Source of the DNA: Massariosphaeria phaeospora
Lineage: Eukaryota > Ascomycota > Dothideomycetes > Pleosporales
Reading direction: 5' to 3'
NCBI GenBank assembly: GCA_011032825.1
Contig: JAADJZ010000013.1
Location: 496,001-560,000 of the forward strand
DNA length: 64,000 nt
A program made the position numbers and the translations under genes. Of this stretch, positions 30,874 through 42,175 are shown piece after piece (within the stretch, counting starts at the first letter, position 1; the number at the start of each line of letters is the position of its first letter). The notes beneath the pieces are model-generated. The model was not told the DNA's origin. It saw only the letters and a list, made by a program, of their open reading frames with translations, and did no database searches.

Positions 30874-32472
30874 TGGGGCTTATCGCCAGGATTTCCAGAA
30901 CAACCTTGAACAACCTCGGTGCTCATAGGCAATCAGTGTAGTTTACATTTGCCTGAAAGCCTTCCGTACTGCAAATGCAGAGAACAATCAGCATAAGCAC
31001 GAGGTCGCTCAGACTAGTCTAATTACCCACGTGCAATAAATTTCACTACCTACAACGAATGCCTTCAAGTCCCTTTTATTAAGTTATGTATATCATACTC
31101 TCAATGTTGTAAGTAAAGCCAGCTCTAACTAAACAGCATTATATCAGTTATTGGACATGTGCTAGCCTGTGATCAGGTTTCCCATACATTGTAAAACCCA
31201 CCAAGACCTCATGTCCGTTCAATCCCCCTGAGATAGATCTTGGCCTGTCCGTTACGTTAAAGTTGGCCGCGGAAGGGCGGAGCGAGGGTAATTTCTCGTC
31301 GTTTGCTGTAATAAACCCAATAGGACGTTGTGAACTGGACTCTATCTTGCTGGACTATGCTAGAATGAGTTGCTATTTCGGAGGAAAGGTGTAGTCGGAG
31401 GACGGACAGCGCCAAGCAAGTCCGATTCATTTGCGCACCCCGCGCAACCTTGGAAGCCCGACACCACGCTCTAGACTTTCCCATCGGGGCCCATCGCCTC
31501 TCTCAAGCAAGGCCTAGAAGCTGGTATCAGTACTTTGCCGTCCCGCTTCAACGCTACAAATGAGGCAATTGTTTCTGTCACGCGCAGCCTTGAAGCTTTG
31601 TAACTGCGGCGATCTCGTCGTGTACCTAGTTCCACCCCTTATGAAGGATTTCTCATCGCTACGCAATTCAACTACTACTCTGCATACTAGGTCAAGACCG
31701 TCCAGGTGGGCCATAGTAGAATATTTGCGATTCTGGATCCAGCGCCACCCTCTTGACACTGGGGGCGTACACCAGCGACCTTAAGGCTAGATTTTACGCT
31801 TTTGGTGGAACTCTTCTGGACTCGTATAGCCTTTTGGGTCTTTCTACTGGGCAGTTCGTGGATTTGACTGTAGCTTGCCTGTATAGAGCCAAGTAGTTAT
31901 GCTCGGTACCATCGGAACTTGGATTCTGGATTGTAAATAACTAGGTATACTTCGTGCGTGTAATCCTAAGCTTTACGCAATGTGCCTGGTCCTGTCGATG
32001 CGGTTGTGAGGTCAAGGCTCGCCACTTCGTAGATGCGTTTGGTTGCGGGAGATGAATGGTCTTGCTGACTCAGGTGAAGCCGAGCAGAGCCTGTAAGGAC
32101 AATGGACGTTGAGGGTCAAGCTGTGCGAGACGCCAGTGATGATGAGAACAAGGTGACGACGGAGAGGGGGATTGTTTGGCGCGGGGTCCCCAGGGGCATG
32201 AGTTCCGGCGTTCTTTAAGTAGATTCGAAGTCTATCACACAGAATTCCTTAATCTAGTGTACCTGCTTGCAGTGTGTTCGTCAGATGCGGTGAAGGTGAG
32301 GTTGAGCGAGCGCCTTGACCTAAGCTAAGTGTGGCTAGATCAGCTTACTAGCGCGGCGATGACGGAGCGAAGGCTCTTGGCATCGCCGAATATCTAACCT
32401 GCAATCTCGCTTTCTAAACCTTCTCACTTACACTCCACGACTTTTTTACCTTCTGCTTCCACCTAATTCCCC
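30874..32472. other. intergenic region with a gene fragment
   Basis: AT-rich near 31,000-31,200. Besides the coding-repeat fragment at 31,493-31,603 no gene is supported. Confidence 0.4.
31493..31603 (+). pseudogene. fragment of the 21.3-21.7 kb repeat protein
   Basis: The plus-strand frame reads IASLKQGLEAGISTLPSRF, then NATNEAIVSVTRSLEAL and stops at TAA 31601-31603. It matches the repeat unit of the minus-strand pseudogene at 21,265-21,756 (ASIK-stop-GLE, TLPSRLNTTDEHVATIKHG). The frame closes upstream within a few codons, so only about one and a half repeat units survive. It shows that the family was once present at a second site and supplies the ancestral Gln codon (CAA) at the position where the 21 kb copy has TAA. 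Confidence 0.5.
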
Positions 32473-32686
32473 TCTTTTATACCTTCGCTCACGGGGATTG
32501 GGTGCTTGTTCGCTCGCCTGCGAGGATTATCACGTTCCTTATCGACTCAGCGTAGACGATACGTTGGAGGTTTGGGGCCTGGTAATCCACGAACGATACG
32601 GACGTGAGCCACGGTTTCTACATACGGAGGCTAGCAATGGCCTAGTCATGGGCTGCTTGGGGCCTATGATGACGATCGGAATCCAA
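32473..32686 (+). repeat. diverged tandem duplication, unit 1
   Basis: Begins TCTTTTATACCTTCGCTCAC and ends ATGACGATCGGAATCCAA. The second unit starts 251 bp downstream. A 1-base deletion relative to unit 2 (near 32,520) breaks the common reading frame. Confidence 0.7.
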
Positions 32687-32723
32687 GTGTTTTGTCTCTC
32701 ATTTCACCCACGCAACTTCTTCA

Positions 32724-32935
32724 TCTTTTATACCTTCGCTCACGCGGATTGGGTGCTTGTTCGCTCGCCTTACGGGGATTACCACGTTACTTATCGACTC
32801 AGCCTGGATAACTCGTTGGAGGTTTGGGGCCTGGTAATCCACGAACGAACGAACGTGAGCCACGGTGCCTATCGGAGGCTTGAAGAAAGCCTAGTCAAGG
32901 GTGCCCTGGGGCCCTTGATGACGATCGGAATCCAA
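32724..32935 (+). repeat. diverged tandem duplication, unit 2
   Basis: Same start and end motifs as unit 1. Its frame reads about 70 residues beginning FYTFAHADWVLVRSPYGDYH and containing LEVWGLVIHER and GPLMTIGIQ. Differences between units include conservative changes (V/L, D/N, T/S), suggesting a past coding domain. No ATG or complete gene is visible, and no family is recognised. Confidence 0.6.
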
Positions 32936-33517
32936 AACCTGTGGATTTGTCACTTCCCTCATTGAGGGCACTTTCCAAGTACTGCCACGGAATTCAAACA
33001 AATTTTTCATTGTGCCCACTGCTTCACGCGGTGGCTCGAGGAAGAATCCCAACTGAAAGACTGTACGTGCGTTCTTATATAGTATGAGCTACAGAAAGAT
33101 CTGGTCCGATGATGTGATCTACATTCGTTTAATCGGTCAGGAATACCGCGGAAGTAGCTATCTCTCGACTGTAGATTAGTTGTTGGAGAAGCTGCTCACA
33201 GGCTGCCACATATAAGTAGAAGGGCTGCGGCAGCCTGATGCATTCTGCCCTTTAACGCTGCTGAGTATCATCAAGATCCTCCCGAGTACTCGCCGCTACG
33301 CTATCTCCAACCTCACCCGTTATTCAAAATCGGATATCGATGATGCATGTGACGGCAACGAACGCGAGATCGCCGGTTTGGGCTTAGCTTCTGCGCTCGC
33401 ACCCTGGTGTCTTGGCATTCCAGCAAACTTCCCGACGCGTTCGCGACCACCTCCCATTCTACGAACAAACAGTCTTCACCAGAGCGCAAGATTTTCGAGG
33501 TACGGCTACGCGCCATC
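32936..33517. other. intergenic, upstream of the DOT1-like gene
   Basis: Probable promoter and leader of the DOT1-like gene. No separate gene or clear TATA box. Confidence 0.4.
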
Positions 33518-34876
33518 ATGTCTGCCGTGATTCTGCCTGCGATGGACTCACCCACGAAACGAATAGGCATCACACGAGCTTACTGCTCGGGCTGCCGAAG
33601 TCCTTTGACGGCCCAGGACAAGAAACGCTGCTCCAAATGTCGCGGCCGACAGAACGCCACCCCTCATTCGATCGGGCTCCGTCGCAAGCCAGGGCCCCAA
33701 GATAGAATATGCAAGAGAATGGAAAAGTGCTGTGTCTGCCAAGACCCTCTCGAACCACACGAGGACTTCAAATGCCCGACCTGCAAGAAGCGGCGGTGCG
33801 AGCAAATCGTCGCCGAGCCAAATTGCGCATTGTGCAGCATGTGCCGGAAGTATGAGCGCGACAGGAAGCGGTTGAGCAGGGCTATGGATAGGGCTGAACC
33901 GCCTAAACGGTACCAGGCCGAAGTGGTTCTCGACCCGAATCGTACTATCCTCAATTTCACACCTATGCCTGCTTTCATCCTGCAGCCGCCTCCGCCGCCG
34001 CCTCCAGGTCAGACAACCTCCGACATCATTGGCACGCTGCTGCCCCATCTCTCCAAACCGCAGACAGACTCGGCATGCGACAGGGAAGCCGGTGGCCAAC
34101 AAACTACCAACTCAGCAAAGGCGGTCGAACCAATTGGGAACATCTCTTTTCTACCTGATCTGGAAGACCTGGATCTTGGAGATGACACAACTCGCGAGGA
34201 GAAAATACACCGACTTCTAACGCATGCATACGATGCCACGATATCACCCATAATCTTGAAGCTCGCCCACGTCACCACCATTGACAGCATGCTCACCTAC
34301 GGCGAAGTGTCTCAAGGATTCATCAGCAGGATGTTCCAGGACTTCAAGGTCGCCGCGTCCTCCTGCTTCATCGACTTGGGCTCCGGCGTAGGCAATGTGG
34401 TCCTTCAAGCCCATCTCGAGACTGGATGCCACGCCTTCGGCAGTGAGCTGCACTCTGGCCGATTCGCCGCCTCGATTGTATTCCGGACCGCCGTTGCAAT
34501 TCTACTTTCCAGACACGGACTCGGCGATATGCGACAGCTCGAACAAGGCGTGGTGTTCAAGGAAGGAGACATCTTCGTGGAACCGCACACGATAGACCTG
34601 GTTCCCAAGGCCGACCTTATTCTCTGCAACAACCGCAAGTTTGGCGCCGATGCGGTGCAACGCCAGGTTGATTCCGTACTCGTCCCGATGAAGGTCGGCG
34701 CTGTCTTCGTGAGCCTGGAGAAGGTAGTCCGAGGTCGAGGATGTAGGAGCACGTTGAAAGAGCTTGGAATCGTCGAGACGAAGAGGATGGGCGAGCCTGG
34801 TGATGTCAGCTGGACCAACAGCGCCACCGATTACTGGGTATACGAAAAGCCAGGTCCAGGTCCTCAGAAGACGTAA
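33518..34876 (+). CDS. DOT1-like methyltransferase with Cys-rich N-terminus
   Basis: 452 residues from ATG 33518-33520; the frame is open upstream but without ATG. Residues 23-109 hold CxxC pairs (CSGC, CSKC, CVC, CPTC, CSMC) in a basic context, likely zinc-binding. A Pro-rich linker (about 156-163) follows, then a DOT1 fold: YGEV at 261-264, SAM-binding motif FIDLGSGVGNVVLQAHLETG around 284-303, acidic ribose-binding Glu310, a GDIF motif near residue 353 and NN(RKF) near residue 373. DOT1 enzymes methylate histone H3 Lys79 on nucleosomes. The core match is good, but the region around the substrate channel is divergent, and the Cys-rich N-terminus is unlike the basic tail I know from canonical fungal Dot1. 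It could be a paralogue with another target. Single exon, intact. Confidence 0.75.
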   Translation: MSAVILPAMDSPTKRIGITRAYCSGCRSPLTAQDKKRCSKCRGRQNATPHSIGLRRKPGPQDRICKRMEKCCVCQDPLEPHEDFKCPTCKKRRCEQIVAEPNCALCSMCRKYERDRKRLSRAMDRAEPPKRYQAEVVLDPNRTILNFTPMPAFILQPPPPPPPGQTTSDIIGTLLPHLSKPQTDSACDREAGGQQTTNSAKAVEPIGNISFLPDLEDLDLGDDTTREEKIHRLLTHAYDATISPIILKLAHVTTIDSMLTYGEVSQGFISRMFQDFKVAASSCFIDLGSGVGNVVLQAHLETGCHAFGSELHSGRFAASIVFRTAVAILLSRHGLGDMRQLEQGVVFKEGDIFVEPHTIDLVPKADLILCNNRKFGADAVQRQVDSVLVPMKVGAVFVSLEKVVRGRGCRSTLKELGIVETKRMGEPGDVSWTNSATDYWVYEKPGPGPQKT

Positions 34877-37544
34877 CGTTTGTGGGAGTGCTCCTCGGAA
34901 TCTCATGATTTCTCGACCTACAAAATTGCGTGGCATTGCGTGGGAGACGCATGGATATCAAGGCACGGAATCTTTCTTACAGCCTGCAAAGCTGTCCTTT
35001 TCTTTTGTTCACTGTAACACAACCCCTTCCCCTTTCATACCTAGTTGGTGTACATTTTCTTCTGCATTTTTGGTGGGCCGGTATAGATCTGCATTGCATA
35101 TCGGGGCTGGAAGTTTTTGCATGCATTCTGGAGTCAATATACCAGTAGTGCGTTCACGTCCGGCATTCCGAAGTTTTCCTCTTTCGGACATTTTCTTTCA
35201 GCTCAAAGGCTGCATCTACAGAGAGAGGGAGGCCGATCTTCTCGTTTCACTGCATCAAAGGAATCAATCAGATATTCAACTTTGAAAACCGAGTGCTGTG
35301 TCTGTGATTCAAATCTCCGAGAATGTAGCCACCTCGATCCGATTCCCATGGACGATTGAACACCGTGTGCGACATTGTAGTCATCCTCATAGAATTAGCT
35401 TCTACGAGTTCCCTCAGCTTGATCCCCGGAACGGCGACGCCCGCTATTTCTCTGGGATAATAAAATCAGACACGACGTCCGCAAGAAGCAATGTCGTGTT
35501 CATCTACATAAAGGTATACCCATACTATGTTGGACGTAGAGTTCCAGCTAGCTGTGCGTCCGCTGGATGGAATGCAAAGATATCCTCCCCACAATCGTTG
35601 ACTCGTGGTGCTCTTCCAATGCCTCGGGCTATATGTTGATATACAAGAGGGCCTCGACTAGAGATTCTGTAAGCCTGGCCCCATACATAATGGATTTACA
35701 AGTATATACCTCGCAGTCAATTTCTCATCATCCGCAAAGCCCGCGTCAGCGTCTCTCCTGGAAGCTCTTTCCGCGTCGACAAGGGGTTTTGCGAGACAAT
35801 GTCTGCGGGGTTCGGCTTTGTCGTCTTGATGTTTGAAATCTTTGGAGTGGTTGTAGAAGTGCTGGGCAAGCGATATGCACTGTGAGCAGCCGAGGAGGCG
35901 GGGCTGCTTGATAGACTCTCGGGAATGGGACAAGGAATTGGAGGTGAGCGGGCTGCTTGATAGACTCTCGGGAATGGGACAAGGAATTGGAGGTGAGCGG
36001 GCTGCTTGGAGCAGTGGGGCTGGCGGCGTGAGAAGGGGAGTGGCTGCAGGTATCGCTGTTGAAGGAACGGGATGGCGACATAGTGGACAATGTTGAGTAG
36101 CTTCAAGGGTCAGGGGTGTTCACTCAGTTTCGAAGCTCGTGGACTCGATTTGATGCGCACTATACCATCCTTCCTATATAGCTCGCACTGAACTCACTAT
36201 CGGCAAATTATTCTATCAGAACGCTTGCAGCGGCTACCCACAGGGCAGCAAACCACCATGCATAACTCGCTGCCCGTGAGTCCAGGACCGGAAAAGCGGA
36301 ATGGACGCGCATGCATTTCGTGCTCGGTTCGGCTCTGACGTCCGAGTCTTCCAGCGTCATTCAATGCTCATCATTACTACCCGCACATCTCGGGCCGCAC
36401 CGAATAGTTGTGAGGCCCGCGCGGGAAGGAAGGGGGAATTCGCAATGCCAAAAATCCGTCTGAGATGGGCGATGTCAATACGGCGAATCGCGAGGCCGAT
36501 CAGATGGATCTCACTACTGACGGCTACTATTCTCTTACACAAACGGAATCTCTAGAACTAAAGAGATAAATCTACGCGCCTCTAAAAGGATTATCTAACG
36601 CAGCAATACAACTGTAGAGAGCTACAATTCTATATACAGCGTTTACTTAGTTTTACAAGATACAATATAAAATCTAAGCAGTAGATAGGGCTTTAGTTAC
36701 GGAGTCACCGAGGAAGCGTGCTCAGTCTTAGTTCTAGAGATCAGACTTCCGCAAGAGCACGGTCCCGGACTATCACAAACCCCACGCCGCCTCCACGTTT
36801 ACGTTATCGAGGTGCCAGTGCGCCGAGTGACGGGAGCCGACGCGAGCTTTTGCCAGCTGAAGCGAAATACTGTAGACCCACCCCTTGCTTAACCTGACAC
36901 ATGCACGAAGCCCGATTCTCCGGCGTATGAAAGTCCCCTGGAATGTTCAACAGCTGGTGGGAGATGTTTGGTGGGCAGTATTGCCCGAGCTCGAAACGCA
37001 ATGGAGAAGTCAAACTTTAAATGGTTGGTAATCTTGATAGTGGACTGAGCATTAGGGTCCCTTGCTGCAAGACCCGCGTTTCCGTGTTTCGTGCGGCCTC
37101 GCTTGCTGACCGCTAGATTTGCCAAAGATAGCATGTTGTGTTTGTGTCGTAGGTTAGTTCATTGGTTCATGTCGGTGTGAGAATAAGGCTGAAGCTGTAG
37201 ACCGGGGGAAACGGTGGATGGCCATTCACAACAGGTTCGATGTCGCAATTCGTGAACGTCTCTGCCTGATAATCATGGCTTATTCTTAGCACTCTTTTCT
37301 ACGATTGTGTGGATCCGGCCGTGTCTTCATGTCGTGCGTTCCATCTTGCCCTGCCTTAACGCCGCCACTCCTAAATCTCAAGACGATTGCACCCCATCCG
37401 TTCATTCATCCGTTCGTTCAACAGTTCATCAATATCATCAAGAAGACGGGACTCCGAAGTACGCGTAAGAATACGATCCTATAGCGAATCCATCTATTAG
37501 CTTGTTCACCAACAAGATAGCTTGACAACGTAAACGAGAAGTAA
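34877..37544. other. gene-free stretch of 2.7 kb
   Basis: No gene convincingly supported. Overlapping minus-strand frames around 35,660-36,106 are disrupted by the 49-bp tandem duplication and change coding character between frames; a small Ser/Pro-rich gene may have existed there. The region 36,550-36,720 is AT-rich. Confidence 0.4.
35901..36009 (+). repeat. 49-bp tandem duplication (2.2 copies)
   Basis: Two exact 49-bp units start at 35,901 and 35,950 (each begins GGGCTGCTTGATAGACTCTC), with a partial third unit from 35,999. The unit length is not a multiple of three, so it shifts any frame crossing it. Perfect identity implies a recent event or slippage hotspot. Confidence 0.85.
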
Positions 37545-38634
37545 TCAAAGCAACGTCCAGCGCCTGCGAAGCAAGAAGCCCCGAGACAAAGCACTCTTGG
37601 CAAGCAACGCAACACATAGGAAAAGTGTCGTACCGAGCATGACCGCGCCCCACCACGCCCACGGACTCTCTGCCGCCATAGCAAGCACACGAGAACCCCC
37701 CGAAGATGCCGTACCGATAATTCCACCGGAACCACCGTCCGTTCCTTCTCTTGTTAGGTCCTCTTCTTCAGCAGCGGTCTTCGCATTTTCGCCCTTCCGC
37801 ACCGTCTGCACTACCCACTCTGCCGCTTCGTCCGTGTAGTTGCGGAAGTAGTTAAGGTGGTTGTCGAGGCTGGAGGGCTTGCTGCCGCTGGCGCACATGG
37901 GGTCGCCGTGGTTGCAGTATTCGCGCAGGATGCTGTAGTACGGTTTCAGGCCGGCTTGATATGCGGGGAGACGAGTGTGCGTGCCGTTGAAGGGAGCGCC
38001 GTCTTTGACGGTGTAGGGCGTGTGGGCTGTGCGGACGGTGGTGCCGAAGACGGCGATGGCGGCGACTGCGCGGTGCATGTCAGTCGTGGAGGATCTCATT
38101 GCAGGTTCCAGGGTTTGGAGAAAACATACTCCGCGATCCTGCAGCGGACTGCCTGCTCAAGCCCTCGTTCTCTGGCTGCTCACACCCAAATACTTGCACG
38201 CCACCGCCTCCCCCCAAAGAATCCAGCGTCACGCTCGCGCCCTGTGAAAAGCCCAGTAATACCATCTGACTCTCCGGACACCGCTCCGTATAGTTCGCCA
38301 GCTGTGCCTGCGCTGCTATCGTCCCTGCATGTGCACTCTTGCACCATTCACCCGGCCCGTTGGCGCCGCTCTTCGCCGGATACTCTATATCTTCGTACCC
38401 GCAGGTCTCGTTCCCGCCGAGCGAGGTGCAGATTTGCCGCATTAGTTCGCCGGCATGGCCTGGTCTGGGCGAGTTGGAGCCGCGCGCGATGAAGATATGG
38501 TAGGGGTGGCATGTAGAGGTTTGGAGAGAGAGGACGGCGGGGTCGTCACAGGGGCCGGAGTCGCAGCGGGGGAGAGCGAGGGTGGGTGTGATGAGTTGGA
38601 GGAGGGGGAGGAGGAAGGGTATTGTGGTTTTCAT
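37545..38634 (-). CDS. cutinase/acetylxylan-esterase family (CE5), membrane-anchored
   Basis: There are two exons (38130-38634 and 37545-38065) joined by a 64-bp intron (donor GTATGT, branch CTGAC, acceptor GCAG), giving 341 residues. The start ATG 38632-38634 opens a signal peptide (MKTTIPFLLPLLQLITPTLA). The CE5 alpha/beta-hydrolase fold shows GSN near residue 52 (oxyanion side), nucleophile Ser130 in GFSQGAS, and the late Asp/His pair in CNHGDPMC and LDNHLNYF; paired cysteines are present. After the domain comes a Gly/Ser/Glu linker and a C-terminal hydrophobic segment (AWWGAVMLGTTLFLCVALLA) followed by basic residues, suggesting a membrane or wall anchor rather than free secretion. Members hydrolyse cutin, acetyl-xylan or similar esters outside the cell. 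All catalytic residues present. Confidence 0.85.
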
Positions 38635-40367
38635 CGTGCAGATCAACGTCTAAACACTATAGGACGAGAACACCAACAAACAAAGAATGCAGAAGAATAC
38701 GCCGGCAATGCAGTGATTAAGAAGGATATTTTGAAGTAAACGCTTTCGAAAAGACCACGAACAGTCGGAAGAAACAAGACGAAAGAGGAGTGACAACCCC
38801 CGAACCAGCAGCAGCACGACGAGACGTTGAGATAGAAATGAGCATCTTGGCTGGCCTAAGTTTCAGCGATCACTACCACACAGGGCATCTCCGTCGGCGG
38901 GGCGTTCCCCCAGCCAAGTGCGCTTTGGCTGCGCTGTGGACTGTGATTTGTGGTTGACGGATCGCACGGCCTCGTCGTTGTTTTGAACTTCACAATTGCG
39001 ACGGGACGCGTGTCGGGCGAGCGGCGTAGGCTCCAGTGTGCCAGACTCAGTCTCGACGATGCTACGTATGAGCATGATGGATTTTCGAGTGGGCCATGGG
39101 ATCATAATGTAATTGGAAAACGCGTGCGAGCAGGAAGAGATTTGTAGGTACTTGGTGTGTGCAAATGACGTCATGGATGAAACATCTTACATCCAATTTT
39201 GGACTCCACATCTCGGGCGAGACGTTGCATCCTTTCCCCATGAGGACAAAATCGAGAGATACTATTTAGGACAATAGGAGGTATTTCAGAGAACTTTGGT
39301 GTCACCGCCCGGGCATAATTCATTTCCAATCCGCACTCAAGCCTACCCTCTTACCTCTACTGTATACAACTCCTATATATACAATACCTGGTATACTAGA
39401 TACAACAGAGCTTTGTAAAGATAGAAGTAAACTATCTACTAGTTACTAAAAACTTCTAGACTGTTAGGAGGATCGCCTGAAGTCTTCTTTATTAGCAATA
39501 AATTCTAACAGTGCGGTGGTATGTATCCCCCGTAACAGAGGTACGCGTAGTATACCATGCGAACAGAATGAGAAACAGGGCGAGTTTCTCGTCCTAGATT
39601 GGGGTAAGTGTATGATATGCTGCGAGTGCTGGCCCGCAGCGTGCGCCTAACAAAACCATATAACCCCGGAGTAGTTCGAACTCCGCCTTAATGTGTAGGC
39701 TCCATCCAGAGCGTACCCCTACGCATCGATAACCCATATCTCACGTCTTACTAAATGCACAGACTGCCCACAGTCACTGCATATCCCTCAAAAAGCATGT
39801 CCAAGAGCTTATCCGGCCCGTCTTTCCCCATCACCGCCGAAGCAGCAACCACGAAAAGCCAAGCCGTTCACTCTCAGAGAAATATCAATCTCCCAACGCT
39901 CCGTTAAGAATGCACCGTACGAGGAACGGGATCCCTGCAAAGCCTAAGCCCTGCATCGTTGGTATGTATGTGTGTGTATGTTGGCCGAGCCAAAACATCA
40001 ACAAAATGATGCCGCCGTAGCGGACATAGAGAGTCTAGCCCGTAAACAGGCAAGAAGAAAGCAACGCAGGACTGGGAAAGGGAAGAGGGAAAAAGAGGGA
40101 AAAGTTATCATTTGTGGTAATCCTACCCACTCTTATGATACTTACTCTTTTGATGATAATGATGATACTATCAACAAACTAGTCGTTGCATCATTGATCT
40201 CAGAGCCTTGCTGAAAACAATAAGCCGTCCTTTGACCCCGAGGTCAGGCCCATAAACACCGAGGCCATAGTGATATGCCATTTCCCATGGCGCCTTGCTA
40301 AATGTGGCATGGAAACCCACTGTTTTGTCCTATCCGCACAACGCCTGAGCCCACATTGAAGGTTTTC
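38635..40367. other. intergenic region with MITE-like copy 7
   Basis: Contains the dispersed repeat at 39,303-39,518 and the 3' flank of the PRPP synthetase gene. The short Lys/Arg-rich frame at 39,972-40,214 lies in that 3' flank and has no support. Confidence 0.4.
39303..39518 (-). repeat. MITE-like dispersed repeat, copy 7
   Basis: 216 bp; left edge CACCGCCCGGGCATAATTC and right edge reading CACCGCACTGTTAGAATT on the other strand form decayed inverted ends. The core in reverse is GAGCTTTGTAAAGATAGAAG. Same length as copy 3. Confidence 0.6.
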
Positions 40368-42175
40368 TTAATCGTAATGCATGAAAAGTTGGGAAATGCT
40401 TTCGCCATGATGGTTTCGCCGGATGGCTTCGGCGAGTAGGTTGTCGACTGGAATAATGACCAGCTTGTCCTTTGCCTGCTCCTGTTTGTAATCCGGAATA
40501 GGAAACGCATTGGTCACGACGATTTTGTCGATACACTCGCAGTTGTTCATCTCTTTGAGACAGTCGCCACCAAAGAGACCGTGCGTAGCCATACAATACA
40601 CCTTGGTGGCACCACCCCTCTTGACGACAGTCTCCGCCGCAGCAATCCATGAGGCAGACTTGTCGATCATGTCGTCCACGAGGAAGACTGGACGGTCTTT
40701 GACGTTCCCGACCAGCGTGACCATAGTCTCGAGCTCGGGATTCTTGAGATCCTCTTCCTCGTCTTCCGAGGAAGCAGCTGCGTCAATCGTTCCACCCAGC
40801 GCATGATGTTCGGTCTCCCTGTTCTTGTTCACAGACGAGGCAGTCGACACGAATGACGACATCATGCGATCTTGATCCTCGTCGTTTTCGTCGGAGGGGG
40901 GTCGATTACGCCAGGTGGAGTTTGACACGGCAGACATAGCCGGGGACGGGTGATTGTCGTCGACGATGTGTCCTTGTACAAGACGGCCGTGGATCACGTC
41001 GCGTGCGCGCTGTGTGAATTAGCATTGAAACGATTGGACTGTAGGTGGTGACGGGTAGGCCAACCTCGTCAGTGTACTCTTCCGCACTCTCGTCCGCGTC
41101 GCCCTCGCCCTCGCCAGGCCCGTCCGTGAAGCTCTCTTGTGCCCGGATAGGCTCTAGTGTGGTTTCTGATTCAGTGATGGAGGTCGCCCGCGTGGATTTC
41201 GATAGCGGGCTGCCCAATGCCTCGAGCCCGCCCGTTGTTCGCCGACTAAGCGACGTCGACTTCGCTCGAGCTCGCAGATTTGGTTTGCCGGCGGCCGGTC
41301 GCACGCCTGTCAGATTGCTGATGGGTGTGATGTGCGCGTCTTCATCGAGGGCCGCTTCCATCACAGACGTCTCGTACGCACCCTCGAGCCGCAGCTGCTC
41401 AAACATGGCGCTCTCGTTCCAGTGCACAGACGTGGCTGCCCGGCGTCTGTCCGTTGTGACGATTCCAAAACTGAGCTTCAAGGCATCGGCCAGCGAGGTG
41501 ACACGCTTCGTACCGCCGGGATTCTTACTCACCGCCACCCCGTCCTTCCAGTTGGACACATTGACTCGGATCCAGCGGGCGAGGAGGGGCTCGGCAACGA
41601 GGTTGTCGACGGGGCACTTGAAGAATCCTTGCATCTGGGAGGCATGCAGGTCAATGGTAATGACATGGTTGACGCCGGCGATGTGGAGCAGGTTGGCAAC
41701 CATGCGGGCCGTGATGGAGCCGCGGTGCTGCTTCTTCTTGGACTGCCGCGAGTAGGGAAAGTAGGGCATAACAGCTGCTCGGGTTAGCAGACTCTCTAGA
41801 TTCGAGTGGTGGCCATACCTGTAACGGTCTTGGACGAGCCGCCTTTGCAGGCTGAGATCATGATCAGGAGCTCCATGACGGCGTCGTTGATTCTGGCTCA
41901 GTCAGTCAGCCGTTGAGCTCGATGCAGCGCGCCCAACCTACTGCTCGCAGCCGCTCTGCACGATGAAGACATCCTTGTCTCGTATCGACGTGTCTGCCAG
42001 AGGTGAGCATGAGCAGAGGACAGCCACGGGTCGACGACGTACGGATTTGGACTGAGGTCTCGCCATTGGCAAATTTGCTCAACGAGGCCGAGCCCTGGCG
42101 GGTGCCCAGGCGGTCGCAGATGCCCTCGACCAGAGCCGGGTGCGACGAGCCGCTGAAGACGATTGCACCGCGCAT
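40368..42175 (-). CDS. PRS1: ribose-phosphate pyrophosphokinase (PRPP synthetase), PRS1-like
   Basis: There are five exons: 42043-42175, 41942-41993, 41819-41892, 41065-41774 and 40368-41009. Introns are 44-55 bp, all in phase, giving 536 residues. I start at ATG 42173-42175 (MRGAIVFSGSSHPALV), the family start; an in-frame ATG at 42262 would add 29 residues. Signatures are KFANGETSVQI, DVFIVQSGCEQ, the ATP-site loop PYFPYSRQSKKK, the signature ITIDLHASQMQGFF, and the PRPP loop VFLVDDMIDKSASW. Between the halves is a long Ser/Thr/Glu-rich insertion (roughly residues 195-380), like the non-homologous regions of yeast Prs1/Prs5-type subunits. It makes PRPP from ribose 5-phosphate and ATP for nucleotide, His and Trp synthesis. 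It may work in a hetero-oligomer. Confidence 0.92.

Noticed and set aside
39972..40214. 80-codon basic frame
   Set aside because: It lies in the probable 3' flank of the PRPP synthetase gene, with a repetitive AAGAGG-rich codon source and no family features.
41045..41787. Long plus-strand frames across the PRPP synthetase gene
   Set aside because: Shadows of the Ser/Glu-rich minus-strand exon.
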